A stretch of 64,000 nucleotides of DNA from Hofstenia miamia (Eukaryota > Xenacoelomorpha > Acoela > Hofsteniidae): the NCBI GenBank assembly GCA_900660155.1, contig CABFPE010000163.1, positions 191,648 to 255,647 on the forward strand, written 5' to 3'. The translations under genes were made by a program, and so were the position numbers. Shown here in pieces: positions 23,901 to 37,808 of the stretch. The notes below the pieces were generated by a model that saw only the letters and a list, made by a program, of their open reading frames with translations, had not been told where the DNA came from and made no database searches. The first letter of the stretch is position 1; each line of letters starts with the position of its first letter.

Positions 23901-26900
23901 ATCATCCATGGTAGACAACCTTAACATTTAACAGCGTTTATTTTGGGGATGTTTATCTCAACTTCTCTCTTAAAATATAAAATGAATTGTTTGCATGCAA
24001 ATTCAGTTATCAACCACATTTGTAATTGACGTACTGAGCATTATAGTATGCTAACCCAAATATCAATTGTTTTATTTAAATAGTGTTCGAAGATCTAGTT
24101 CTGTGTAGAATCATGTTGCTGAAATTCCCAAAAACCATTCAGTGAAAAGAAAACATGAAAATTAATTAAATCGTTATTAGACTTATCGGTTTATCACCAA
24201 AATATGTGTTAACCAATTTGATTCTAAGCCGCTGAATTATCCACGAAGCAAATCGGTATATATATATATATCAAATGAGGCATTATTCTTCAGGTTCAGA
24301 ACAGGATACAGGATTTGTGTTGTCACATTATCACTTTCTGAAGAAATCGAGATCGATTTGTAAAGTCAAATGAGCAACTTTGTTTAATCTGAGCAAAATT
24401 CCAATTTATTTAATTTTGAAATATTAAAATACTGTGCTTTCATCAATGAGCTATTGTAAATAGAAATGTCTGAAAAATTGACAGCAGACATAGGTGTACC
24501 TCAAGGGACAGTCTTGGCCCAATTTATGCAAATTAATTCAAAGGAAACTTATTGAATTTTTTCGATATGCAGACGATACCTGCCCGCTAATGACAGATAA
24601 AATATTGAAAAGTTCACTAAGAATCCAGAAATTAAAAAAAACTGACAAAAACCAAAAAATTACTTTTTAAATCATCTTAAAATCCGAGGGTTATAATATA
24701 TCGTAAAGTAAAATTTAAAATAGCAGCTTGTGGGAAGTTTATTTCAAAAGATAGCCTTGTATCTGGTGTTAAGTTTCCCTATTATTGGTGAAACGTATCA
24801 AATGAATATCAAAAGCAAATAATAAGCATATCCTTGTATTGCATGTTTCGAATAATTGATTAAAACAAAACGGATACTCAAACAGAGACGAATTTCTGCT
24901 CATTGTTTGCAAAAAATGTATGTTTTTTTGGCTTGACAAGACAGTGGATTATTGCCATATGCATATAAATGCATATGTATGCGTACATGCATGTATCTAT
25001 CACTGACTTGACTACAATATTGTGTTACCCAAAATCTTTTTGCAACATTCATAATATTTAGATTAAATGCTAGAAATGACGATGGGCCGTTCACGGCTAG
25101 GCAGGGCCGGAGGTATTGGAAAATACAAGGCTGAAAACAACTGACTATTAAACAACAGTGCACCCAAATTAACCCAAATCCAGTGAATGCTATGAAATTT
25201 ATAAGCAATGTGGTACATAAAATACCTAACTTTGCTCTAGCAAACAGCAAACCAAATTCACATTTCACATTAATATAATGGGCCGCGCCGTATTTAAGGT
25301 TTCGTGAGCCAGTCCGGGTTTGACTCTAAGCTTTCGCCTTTGTTCATCTTTGAGGGGGTACGCTTACTGTTCAATTAGTCAGCCCTAGTTCCGTACATTA
25401 ATTTCTGCAATTGTATTGAAAATAAAGGTAATAAAATTATGCGTATGTTAATCGAGTTGAATATTGAACGGAGATATTGCATATACATATTTTAGTTTAG
25501 CAAAGACAATAATTCCAATATAATAGTAAAGATTAAAGAAAATTAATTTCCCTCTAGCTAAAATTGAAATTTGGTCCTGGTCTCGTACGCATTCCATTTC
25601 GTGTGTTATGATTTGGTCCAATTCACGGTTTTAATTGCCTACCTATCTATTATTTTTTAATTCATATACAGTATATAAAATTATTTCCTGAAATCTCAAA
25701 ACAATTAAACATCTTTAAAAATACTAAATTGGTTGTTTCGGATTTCAAATTTTTAAAATTTGATGTCAAATTTGATCAATTTAACAATTTCTGCACTGAA
25801 ACCAAATTCGAAAAGTTTTACGTCAAAAAATAAATTACTTTTTAGTCAAAAGAATTATATTTGATAAATGCTTTAAATTAAGATTTCTCATTAACGCTCA
25901 AGAAATTCATTTTAAATTTTGAAAGTTTAATTGGACGCTAAATTAACTTTAAAAATGTTAATTATTTTGGCTTAAAATGTTAAACAAACGCGGATATTAA
26001 TCTAAAATCTTACGTAAAGATTGATTAAAAACGCTGATTCACAAGAATTTGTACAATTACGGTTGAACAAAAAATATAATGATTAATGTTTCTAATTTAT
26101 TCAGTACTTAACCAAACGATGAACTTTAAAATTCAAGTGTTCAAGAATAAGTACTTATAGCTAACCCTAAACTGCCTATGTCCTTTATAAAGGACAAACG
26201 GCTTTTCCATATTTTAAGGTAATGTTTTCCAAGCCTGTTGGGAAATATGTAAATCGTGAATCATGGAGACACCTACTGGTGAACGTACTCAAAGATAATT
26301 CAAAAAATTTCTACAGAAGGGACAGAGACCGATCGATGCCTAAGACTGAAAAGGAGAAACTTTTCTATTTTGAAGCGCTTGACATTTTACAAAATTTATA
26401 AAAAATTTACCTATTCCTAGACAGCTTAAGGTTTAAATTCATTCTATTTATGGAGAATAAAACTCTTAGAATAATTATAAATAGCATGAAAAAATATTTT
26501 AATACAAATATCGAAAATGGAAACTTTTGTGGTTTTTCAACCACATATATCATTTATGAAGTTGGAAATCTTCCTACGTTTTTCGAATGGCACCAATATT
26601 GTTGCAAAATACTACTGTTTTCAATAAAAAATTAATAATCATATTTTACTCAAACTTGCAGAAGTTTTACTTGTTCAAAAGTCGTTCAAATACTATTGTT
26701 GAAAATTTTTTACTTAAAATTACTAGTAAACATTTTAATATATTCCAACATGCTGCCTCACGAATATTTTTTTGAAAATCCGATCGAAAATATGTTTAAT
26801 AGCTCCATCACTTTTTTGAGAATTTATGATAATCAGGTGATATTTGCTGAGTGAAAGGAGCTTTCGAAAGTGCTACAGCTGTCTCTATCCAATAACTATT

Positions 26901-29900
26901 GAAAAACGCAAAATTTGCGAGCGATTCCTACCTTGTCAAAATCGAATAGTCAATATTAGGTCAAGTATCGGTATTAAAAATAAATGGTAAATTCTAAGAC
27001 AGAATTTATATGCGTGTGTTGACAATTTTCTACAGTCCGAAAAAAATCATCTATATTGTATTAAGGGTTTTTGAAAAATATCATGTAATAGACAGACTTA
27101 ACGGTGGATAATGCCAAAAAATCAATCGAATGCAAAAATCAATTTTTTTGCAAAGATCTTATTACAAGAACCTCAAAATCATTGTGATTGTATAACACTG
27201 TTAAATCTCACTTCATAACTTAAGTTCATCTACAAAATAGTGATTGCATTCCAAAAAACATTTCTTTCCAACCATCTTTTACATCAGAATCATCCGTATA
27301 ATCTTAAAGAAGTATAATGATATTAATTGCTCTTAGAAAGATTTAACCTTAATCTGACTATTAGCTATTTTAAAGAGCAACCTGTTTTTCTACATTTACA
27401 AAGAATTTTCCCCAAGCCTGTTAGCAAATTTAAATATCGTGAGGCATGTACAGGTCTATTAGGGAACATGCGTGAATGCAATGCTTAAAATGTCTATTAA
27501 AGCGTATTGATGTGGCTGAAGTTGTTCAAAAGATTAACATTTTTCTTGAAAATTTCGAGTTTGTGAAAACTATCTATATTATCTTCACACCTAATTTTCA
27601 TGAATTTATAAGGTTTTGAGCTTATGAAGCAACAAGGAACTTTGAATGTTTCTTGATGTATGCAAAGATATCCCAAACACATTAAGGCGTGCCGTGCGCA
27701 AAGTGCCGATTGAGCATAGTGTAAGTAGCTTTGAGCTAAAAGCGTTTAAAAATTTATTATATGATCATGAAAAATTTTAAAAAGTCCCCAGGCAGTTAAT
27801 AGTAAATTTCTAATTATTTTAGATTTCTAAATACTGCCAGCTTTGAACAAAAAGAAATTGTATTAATAAAACATTGAAGTTATTGGAAAAAAATTAACCC
27901 CAGATATGAATAAATTATTTCATCTGAATCCAACAACGTAAAAATTTATCCGAACTGAACCTGACGAGACTGGATTTATCAGGTCCAAATCATTCTGTTC
28001 TGACTCACCTTTAGTTTCAAGTATAGGAGATTTATTCAGCTACTGGCTGTCTACATGCAAATTTTTGTTTGTAGTTTATATGTTGTCTACGCAATCTGTC
28101 GAATCAAATCAAATGCAGAGTGTAAATTGGTTTAATTTTCAATTCCTAATCACATCTGCAGATAGCGTGTTATTTCCAAAATCAGACACATTTCTAAGCA
28201 ATTCCGCCATAATTCAATTAGGAAACATCGAACTAAATTATTCTGAACATCGCATCGCACCTGCAAAGGAAATTGATGACTTACATAAAATATAGAATTT
28301 TTTACACAAACTTAAAAAACTTCCATTAAATTTTTCTAGTTGGCACATGTGAAAAATACAAAAATATTTGAATGAGCTTTCTTGGTGGATGGTACTGAAT
28401 TTTCATCAGGTTTACAGAAGATATTAATATACACAAAACAATACACAGAAATTTTTTAGTATTACTAGGACCGGAAAACTGCAATATAATTGAAAAAAAT
28501 TACCAACAAAAAACAAAGTTAAAATTTAGAATGATTCGTAAAAACTTCAAATCAATTAATGCATTTATAATCAAATTGGGTAGACATGCTTTTAAATGGG
28601 TTTCTCAGTCAGATTAACAATCACCACGACGATTGCATTCCATGCTATGAAAAGTAACTTTACTCACATTTCACACTTTAATAGAAAAGAAATCAGTCAA
28701 TGCTCAAGTGGCATGTGTCACAAAAGAGCTAGATAAAAAACAATCGACAATTTTCACTCAAAGATTTTTCGGAGCAATGTTTCACATAATTACACTAACT
28801 TAAATCCACCAAAACCAAGCATAATATAATTCTATTAATACTTTAATTTTGGAAAAATTCGAGGGTCAAATATTGAAAACGATAAGTCAAGATCAATTCA
28901 GGTCATATCGTGTCAATATTTAGCGGGTCGTGCTTCACAATGTGTCAAAAGTAAAAAACGTTTTTGTTCTGCAACTTTGGTGGTAACTACGGTTAGTTAT
29001 GAACCGTAAACCGTAAACTTTTGTTATGGATTTAAATTGATTATGGACTGCAGAAATTTTTCCCCTATTGATATCAATAGAAAATGTGATTAGTTAAAAA
29101 ATAGTTAATATATTTATTATTTTATTAGTGTGCAGTGCCCAACAGCAAATAATTACCTGCAATGGAACCTAAAAATTCCAAGTAAGTAATAAACTAAAAA
29201 ATTATGAAACTAACGTCAGCTTGCTAGTGAATACAATGTAGTTTCTTACATAAATGACAAAAAATATAGGATTCTACCTTGTTATTTGCAACAGCATTGT
29301 TGCGTTTTGGTTCCGTACTAAAGCATTCGGTAACGCAACTATCATTGAAAAAATTAAATTGGCAGAATATATCGGAGTAACAGCTAGAAATTCCAATTGC
29401 TTCGAGAATAGTAAAGCGAAATTGAAACTCCATGCCTTCTGTTAAGCTAACAGGACACTCGAACTCCTGAGTGTTTTTGAAATTCAGAAGCCGAGGTTCA
29501 TCTAAATTGCCTTTATTTAGTAAAGAAAAACATTCATTAAAATGCCAAATCTACGTTAATTCGAAAATACTTCGAAAAAACAAAACACGAAATAAGAAAA
29601 ACAATATTATAACAGAGCCTAAAATGGAAATACAAATTGTGGGAACAATCAATGTTTAACTAAAGGAATTCACTGCAAAAAAAATTATTTTGTAAAGATT
29701 ATGTATATTGATAGTTCTTTTTTAGGTAACTTGGTAATTTTCCAAAAAATATCTAAGAAAGTTACTTCAAAAAGCATAATTAAGAAAATAATATTTTAAT
29801 AAATAAAATTGTATATTAAATAGTTTCATCTAAATAGTTTGGGAAAGTGTAGCAAATCTTTGTTCTCGAAATAAATGGCGTTATTTGCAACTTTTGAAAA

Positions 29901-32900
29901 ATAATTTATTGGCAAATGCATAATATAAGAAATGAAAAATAAAATTATACATTGAAAGAAGTACCTGTGTGTTATGTAACCTAAAATTTAGCTTTAAAGC
30001 ACAATTGTGTGTATATGTTATCTAATTTGGCATTCGCATTTCAGTACTCAAAGAAGGTGGGATGTACAGAGCCCGGTTATTTATCTCATTCAAAATTAAA
30101 TGTCACAGAGAAACAGGTGATACCAATAAAAGGAGCTCAATAGAAATGTCCGAGCACTCATCAGCGATTTGACCCACCTTTGTGTCACTAACCTAAGGTG
30201 TTAATTGGTCTTGATACCATCTGCTTATTAAATAAGCAAAATTTGTATAGCAATTTCCTAAACACTACGATTAATTTGATTGCGAACATCGAGTGACATC
30301 ATTCATACGTTAACAAGACATTTTGACTGAAGGAAAACTTAACAAATTTGATTAAGGTAATTTACAGAGAGAATACGAAGTTAACAGTCGATCACGTTTT
30401 CAAAAGGAAGTCACTTCAATTTTCTTATCACTTTCTACGCAATAATAATAGTTGAAGTTTCATCAATTATAATTAAATAAATTTGAAATTTGGGAAAAGT
30501 ATTATTAAAACTACAAATGAAACTAGAGTAATTTTAGATCAACTAATAAATAAACAGGTGTACAAGATATGTACTTTATGTTCATGGTTGTTTCTTAACT
30601 TAAATTGGAATGTGCGATGATTTGTAGTGTTGCTAGAGGAGATAGTCTTCGCTTAAAAAACCAAAATACAAAGATATGTCTTAGATGCATACAATCTCAA
30701 AATTTTAAACATGACGAAACTTCTGCGCCTCAACTTTACGACATATTACGCCATAGATAAACAACTTAAATCTAATACTGAATAAAATATGAAATTTAGA
30801 GGATGCAAAATTCAATTTCAGGTTAGTAATCTGACACAAACGGCATGCAAAAAAGCACAAAATACAATTTAAATGTCACTTCCCAATAGCCGTATTGAAT
30901 CAAGGTGATTTTCCATGCTTATTATAGGAGTTAATTTTATAAATAGTCGTTTGGTCCATCACAGCATACACTGGAAAAGTTTTTATAGGATAGGGCATAG
31001 ATAAATATTAGTTCAATATTTCGAAAACTTCACCCAAACTCATTTTTGCATAAGTTGACAATATGTTTAAATATGCAATATAAAATTCATATTGTGAAAC
31101 AGCATGTGCACCGCTGTTTGCGGTTAGCCTGCTGTGAATGCATATAGGCTAAAAATAGGTGAATCCTAAATTTATAAAGTTATATATTGAAACATCATAC
31201 AACTAATATTACCGGATGGCTTGAGATTGCCTTCTGGGAAATCCTTACAATTGATATTAAAGGTCGTGAGATTTTTAGGTGATTTGCTTTCAGAAACTTC
31301 CTCGAACGAAGCAGGAATCTTTTGAATTGCGATTCGCAGACGACCTTGGAGTTCTCCTTTATCATTAATTATCATGACCTGCTGAATTAAAGGCACTGAG
31401 TACAAAAGATTTGATATGAAGACCAAAGATCTGCCAACAGGATGAAACCAAGGAAATCTATCATAAAACGGGTCATTTGTGTCTTTATAAGAAAGTTTTC
31501 TCTGCTTTGCTGCAAGCAGTTTCCTCATTTTAATGAGCCGATTATTAAATTTGGCAGGGGCCCATGTATAGACAGTACCATTTTTATTATCTCTTACCCT
31601 AACTGCAACAAATTTCGCAGCAGGAGAAGCAAGGTTTAGTTCAAATTTCTCATGGGCAAATCCTTGATCTGAAATGAGTTCATTTGTAATCGGAGAATAA
31701 AGGGTTTTGCTGAGGACAACTAGTGAGAATTTTACCCGTTTTTTTAGCTCTATACTCATTGTATTTGCTTCATGAATAAACGGATCTAATTCACTTATCT
31801 CTCGTTTAAGCGAAGCGAACTGAAATATTCTCCACTTATTAAATGCCTTCCTGGCAATCTTAGATTCTAATTCTGTCCAATCATAGTCGTCAGTAGCGCT
31901 ATATACACTTCTATTCTCTTCCAATTGTTCCAAGTGCGCCTGTAGTTCACAAATAGCCTCATCATAACATTCAATCTCTTTACAATATCTTTCTTCTCTC
32001 TCTTGTATTTCGCGTTTGTAACGCTCTTCGATATCATCTTGCCGCTTAATTAGACCTTTGTATTTCTCTTCAAGTTCGGCGTTTTCCAGAAACTGATTTC
32101 GACGTTCTTGTTGTAAATCATTTACTTGATTATGAAGCTTCTCTATTTGCTGCTGTTTTACTTTCTTCTCTTGTTCTTGATCAAGATAAATTTGTTCTAG
32201 CTGCTGTATCTTTTCCGATCTTAAATCGATCCCTTGCATGTCCATTAGCTCATTGTTCGCAAAAATCCAATCGATTTCTTGCTTTTGATTGACGCCATTT
32301 TCTAAACGCTCCTCTTGCGAAAAAAATCGGAAGACATGATGTAATCCCAAAATAACCCTAGAGTCCTGTCTAAGAGCTGTCTTAGATGTAATCAATTGGC
32401 CATCAACATAACAGTTACCTTCATCTGGATTAATAAAAACTTCGTTGTTTTGGTTAAAAAAGCTACAGTGGTTCTTAACAATTTTTGATCCATATAAATT
32501 AATTTTATAACATTTAAGGGATGTGTCTTTATCTACACAATTAACATATGTTATTCCTTCCTTTATGTGATAAACCAAACACTCTGAAATCGCAGGATCT
32601 TCGTTAAGATTAACCAAGAACGGAGTAGGTTTATGAAATTTCTTAGAAGGCTTCTTTGAAGACTGCAACCCAATGTCCGCCAAGTAATTTTCACGACGCT
32701 GACTAATTTCTAGGGATTTCTGAACTTTTTCATCATATGTTTCGTTGATAACACTAAGGAGTTTCTGAGAGGACTTTAATTTATCAACTAGTATCTCATT
32801 GTTAGCCTCGTATGATGTAAAATTAATTCCCTCGGAGGCAAGAATTTTCTTCAATTTCGCAACTTCTGCCTGTAGTTCTCGAACTAATTTATCATGCGGA

Positions 32901-35813
32901 TCCTCGTTGATAACAGCCTTACAAACGATCTGTTTGGCTCTGTCAGCGTATCTCAAAGTACTTAGGGTTTCATCATAATTAATATCTGCAGGACTTAATG
33001 CCGATATCATAGCTGTCCGGGAATTACCTCCAAGATTTTCTCGTAATAACCAAGTAAGAACAGAGTCTCTGTACGGAATGAAGTCAGACTTCTTCTTCTT
33101 CTTGCCCGGTTTCTGGTCGGCCAGCACAGATATAACTTTTCCCAAAGTAGTAAGACTTTTGTTAATGTTAGCACCTTCTTTTAATCGAGTTCCTTGAGCT
33201 CCTGTAGATTCAGCACGTTCACTACCAGCTAAATCAACCATGCTAATTTTACTAACGGTTTCCTTTCCAGAAGAAGAACTGCATTGTTTCAAAATGATAG
33301 TGAATACGGCATGGGAACGGCTGCTAGTCTCATTCATGTTTGTTACTGCAACTGTTCGTGTCTTGTTTCCCTCAACAATTAGCTTATCAATGTCCGCATA
33401 AGACCGGACAATAATTTTGGAAAGGTCCTCCACATATGGGCCATATAAAGGATGCTCTCTCACCCGAAGACTTTCATTCCCGGTTTTAGGATGAAGAAGA
33501 TCGCGTACTCTTTCGCAGTATATCTCCATATAACTCACTTCAATCGTGGTCTTCTCAATTCGGTGTGATGCATTTAAGTCTGCAAACATTTTTCGACATG
33601 TTCTTGGGATTATTCCGGCGTGTTCACTTTCAGGATTTCCTAAAAATATAATAATGTATAATAATAAACATTAATATAGAAATATCAACACTTGATACAT
33701 TTCTAATATTTTAATAACGTAAGTTTATCAAGGCAAACTAAAAATAGAGCACATTTATCAAATTCAATCCTTCATGTCAGACTGTAAATAAATCGTTCTC
33801 CAATTATCACGTAACATGGGAAAAGCAGAAAATTAAAATTCAATAATTTATTAAGATTGACAATAAATTGCTAAATATTTGATTTCAACAATTCGATGAT
33901 AATGTATTCAAATTAACGTTCTATTATAATTGGAATAAAATTTTGCGCAATGCATTTTTGCATTATTAGTTTTAAATTATTAAAATTATTTTAAAATTCT
34001 CACTTTTATCCTCACAGACTTCATTAAATATTTAATTATATTTAATTTTAAAATTCATTTTCTAATTGTATACATAAATGGAAGAATAAAATAAAACGTC
34101 TGATATTGAAAGTACCTAATTACTAGAGTAACAATTAAATTCCATGTTATTCAAAGTATAAAATATAATAAAACAATTAAAGAAAACAATTTTTTATAAA
34201 ATATTTATACTGAAAGTTTATTGATTATAAGGATGTATTAAAAAACTTAATACTCAATTAATGAAACTTCCAAAGTTAAAACATCAATTGTATTATTGCA
34301 AATGTATCAAAAAGTTATTATTTTTAGCTCAAAAATTGAAAAAAAAACTATGAAATGTTGACGTTATATTGATCTAAAGGCAAAACTTAAGTAGCTAAAA
34401 GCTGAGTTTGTATTGTTGAAAACGTGTTATAATGTATTGTTTACAGATTGCCAAATATCATGTTTATAGTTTCAACATTAAAATGGCAATCATTTGGTTT
34501 TTGGAGTTGCGAAAACTCAATTCACGAATGATATTGGACCTTTCTAAGTTTTGCTATGAGTGCTGGATTGCTTGAAGTGTTGCTGCTAACAGTAGCAATC
34601 ATATCTTTCATTTTACCTTATCATTGTTTTACTTTTGAATTCAAATTATTTTGATGAACATTATCACAAAGAAATTTACTCAATTAATAGACAACATTGA
34701 GCATATTTTGGCTTAACCACATATCCTAGAATTTGGCTTGGAGCTTACAAGCATATTAAAATTTCCAAAATTCGCGTTTTTAGAGTTCCAACAAACGTTG
34801 CAATAGGTTTTTGAAAAAAATATTTTGACTTTATTGCTTTTGAATGCCCTAATGATAACGAATGAAATTAGTTTCAAGATTCACTAACTGGTTAAAATTC
34901 TATTTTATATTAATGATTTAAATCTTGCTTCAGTATTTTCTGCTTGCAAACATAGAATAAATTTAGTAAATTTCATTGATTGGTTAGTTCGGAGTTCAAA
35001 ATTCATTGAAGGCTATCACCAGCAGTCTATCAAGCAATATACTTATCATAGACGTTTAGATAAAATCCAATTAATAAAAAGCTACAGATAATGCAAACGT
35101 TAAAACTAATCCTAATTTTTGCCTAATTTTTCTTTCAAATACATTACAATAAATTTTTCACTTGCTGCTATTAGTTAAATTTTCAACAACCACCTAGAAA
35201 CGTTCCTTTTTGGTAATAAAATGGTATTTTAAAACTTTCTATGAAAATACAACACCTTAGATTTCCAGGCTTTATATTAAAACTGACTATTACTGGAAAA
35301 AAATCTGATTTTTAGATAGGATAAATTCAATCACTAAATTTATAAATACCTTCTTTGTAAAACTATATCAAAGGGCTTTCATATAAATTTCTGAAAAGGT
35401 GTAGAGTATACTACTCTATTACTCTTTCTACTATCTTACCCAGGAACCTTATACAGCTAAGATCCTCTTAGCATTGATAGAGGCAAATTTTTTTAGAGGA
35501 ATAAAACATACAGAGAAGAACTCTTTCTCTGTTTCATAGTAGTCAATTAGTTAATACCATATTTTATTAAGAAGAATGCGTTTAAATGTTATTAATTTTA
35601 CAATGCTATCTAAATATTCACAATGAGTGGGAAATTTCAATTTATACTTTGCATATTTTAAGAAATTTTTTATCTTAATCGCCAAATTTATCAGTATATC
35701 TAAAATAATTCGAATCTAATATATTGTACCTAAGATTAATTAATAGGAATGAAAAGAATAATAATATCAATAAGAGTCAAAGCAAATTTATTGTGGGAAT
35801 TTAAATTAAAATA

Positions 35814-35860
<47 letters not shown>

Positions 35861-37776
35861 CATCATCATCATCATAATAATAATAGTAGTAGTGAGCCCC
35901 AGTGGCCAAGGGGTAGAACACGAAACTGGGACCGCGAAGACCCGGGTTCGATCCCTGCACCGACCCTTTCCTAATATGAAAGTGACAACGAAAGAAAAGG
36001 CCCTCAGTCCCCGGCAGGCCTTAAATGGTCAAAGGGTGCGAATAATCTCCGGTCAGGCGGACTAGGCAATCGGGAGTGTGGACTCGAGAAGTGGCAGTAT
36101 AGGATCCACACAGACCAATGGACAACGGCACAAATGGACAGATGAGCAGAACAGAACAGCACTGGAGTGTTACAGAAGAAGCAGGCCAGATGAGAGGGGT
36201 TACAGGAAGAGAATGTCGGAGGAAGGCAGGAGCGGGATTAGAAATTACAGAGCAGAGGCTTGAAGGACAAGTGCGAAAGCTACAGTTGGATGAGAGTAGG
36301 GGGAAAAAGAGAGTTGAACAGGCTAAGCAAAGGGAAGATGAAGTGATAGACGTTGTGACAGAAGTAGCGGAAGCAGTAGAATCAGTAGACGCAGAAACTG
36401 CAGCAGCAATAAACGAAAAGATGAAGGAAGAAATAGGTGAGAGAACTCGGTTGCCAGTTCCAAGAGGAGATAAGCGAGCAGTAGAGACAGCAAAGGTCAA
36501 TAAAGTGTTGGAGAGGATAGATGCTAGGAGTGTAACAGAAGTAAATAGCTTAGTATATACAGGTGCATGTGAGGTGCTGAAGAATGTAGACATGGACATG
36601 AAAAAGAAAAGACGACAAGAAGATAAGAGAGACAGAAAGCCAGCAAGGGAGAGAAGAATTGAGAATAAAGTGGCAAGCAATTAGGTAGATGGGTATTGGC
36701 TGAAGAAGTTCACAAGTGTTCATGAGAGACTAGCAGTAGCATTGGAGGAGTGATAGACATAGCAGTACCAAAAGACAGGAATGTAGAAAGCAAGAAGAAC
36801 GAGAAGATAGACAAGTATAGAGAGTTGGCAGAGGAAATAGAAAGGCTGTGGAAGTTAAAGAAGGTTGAAGTAGTCACGGTAGTAGTAGGCGCACTAGGAG
36901 CAGTGAGCAAGAAGCATAAGAGATACTTGGAGAAGTTGGGAGTACCAAAGTGGGGAGGAGTGGTAGCACAGAAGGCAGCATTATTAGGAACAGCTAGAGT
37001 CCTGAAGAAAGCTCTCACACTCCCTGGGAACTGGTGAGTTCCCCGAGCTGAGAGGAATACCAGCATGAAGCTGTGAGAAGTAGTAGTATATTTTTTAAGA
37101 GGAACTTGTAAAAAAATATGTTTCTAAAACCTATGTGGAAACATAGAAATTTTTTCATAAATAGTTTATGGCAAACAACCCTTTTCTGTTATTTTCTTAC
37201 AGCATTCAGTGAGTCTAGGAACAATTTTTCATAATGAATGCTTTGTTTTTCTTTATAATTTTCATAAAATTTGGTACAATGCGTTTGCAAGAGCATATTG
37301 ATTTCAGAATATGAATCAATTCATTGATTATTGAAAGCACGTCTGTGGAGTTAATCTATTTTGACATATTTGCATTAGCAGTTTTTCTCCAACACTGTTA
37401 TACCAAATGTTATGATTGACATTACTAAACTCTTATATAAGACACTGACTTAGTTTTTATTAAACACAAATCACTTCAGTCTGATTAATACAAGAATGTT
37501 ATATATGCCTTATTGACACTAGGTAGAATGGTCAGAATCTTCATTATTTCTTCTAGTTTCATATTCAATGTTGAATTAAAAGCAATTGAGTGAGCTTTTA
37601 TTTATATAGCAAGTTCTTGACATTTACTTTTATTGAGGGCAAGGTATTTGCTTTGAAAATATGATACAATACTATTAAATTCTTAAATCGCATTATCACA
37701 TATTACCTTCAATGATTACATTGCTGTTATCGGCAAAAGCATTAATGAATGTTGATATAGTATGATATATATATAT

Positions 37777-37808
<32 letters not shown>

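Noticed and set aside
35892-35970. A functional tRNA gene
   Set aside because: A and B boxes are present, but the 5' and 3' acceptor strands do not pair and the sequence continues into LINE-derived DNA, so it is a tRNA-derived element head.
36021-36680. 219-codon minus-strand frame in the LINE derivative
   Set aside because: Shadow of the plus-strand LINE ORF. Its Ser/Leu-rich composition is what a Lys/Glu-rich ORF gives on the opposite strand.
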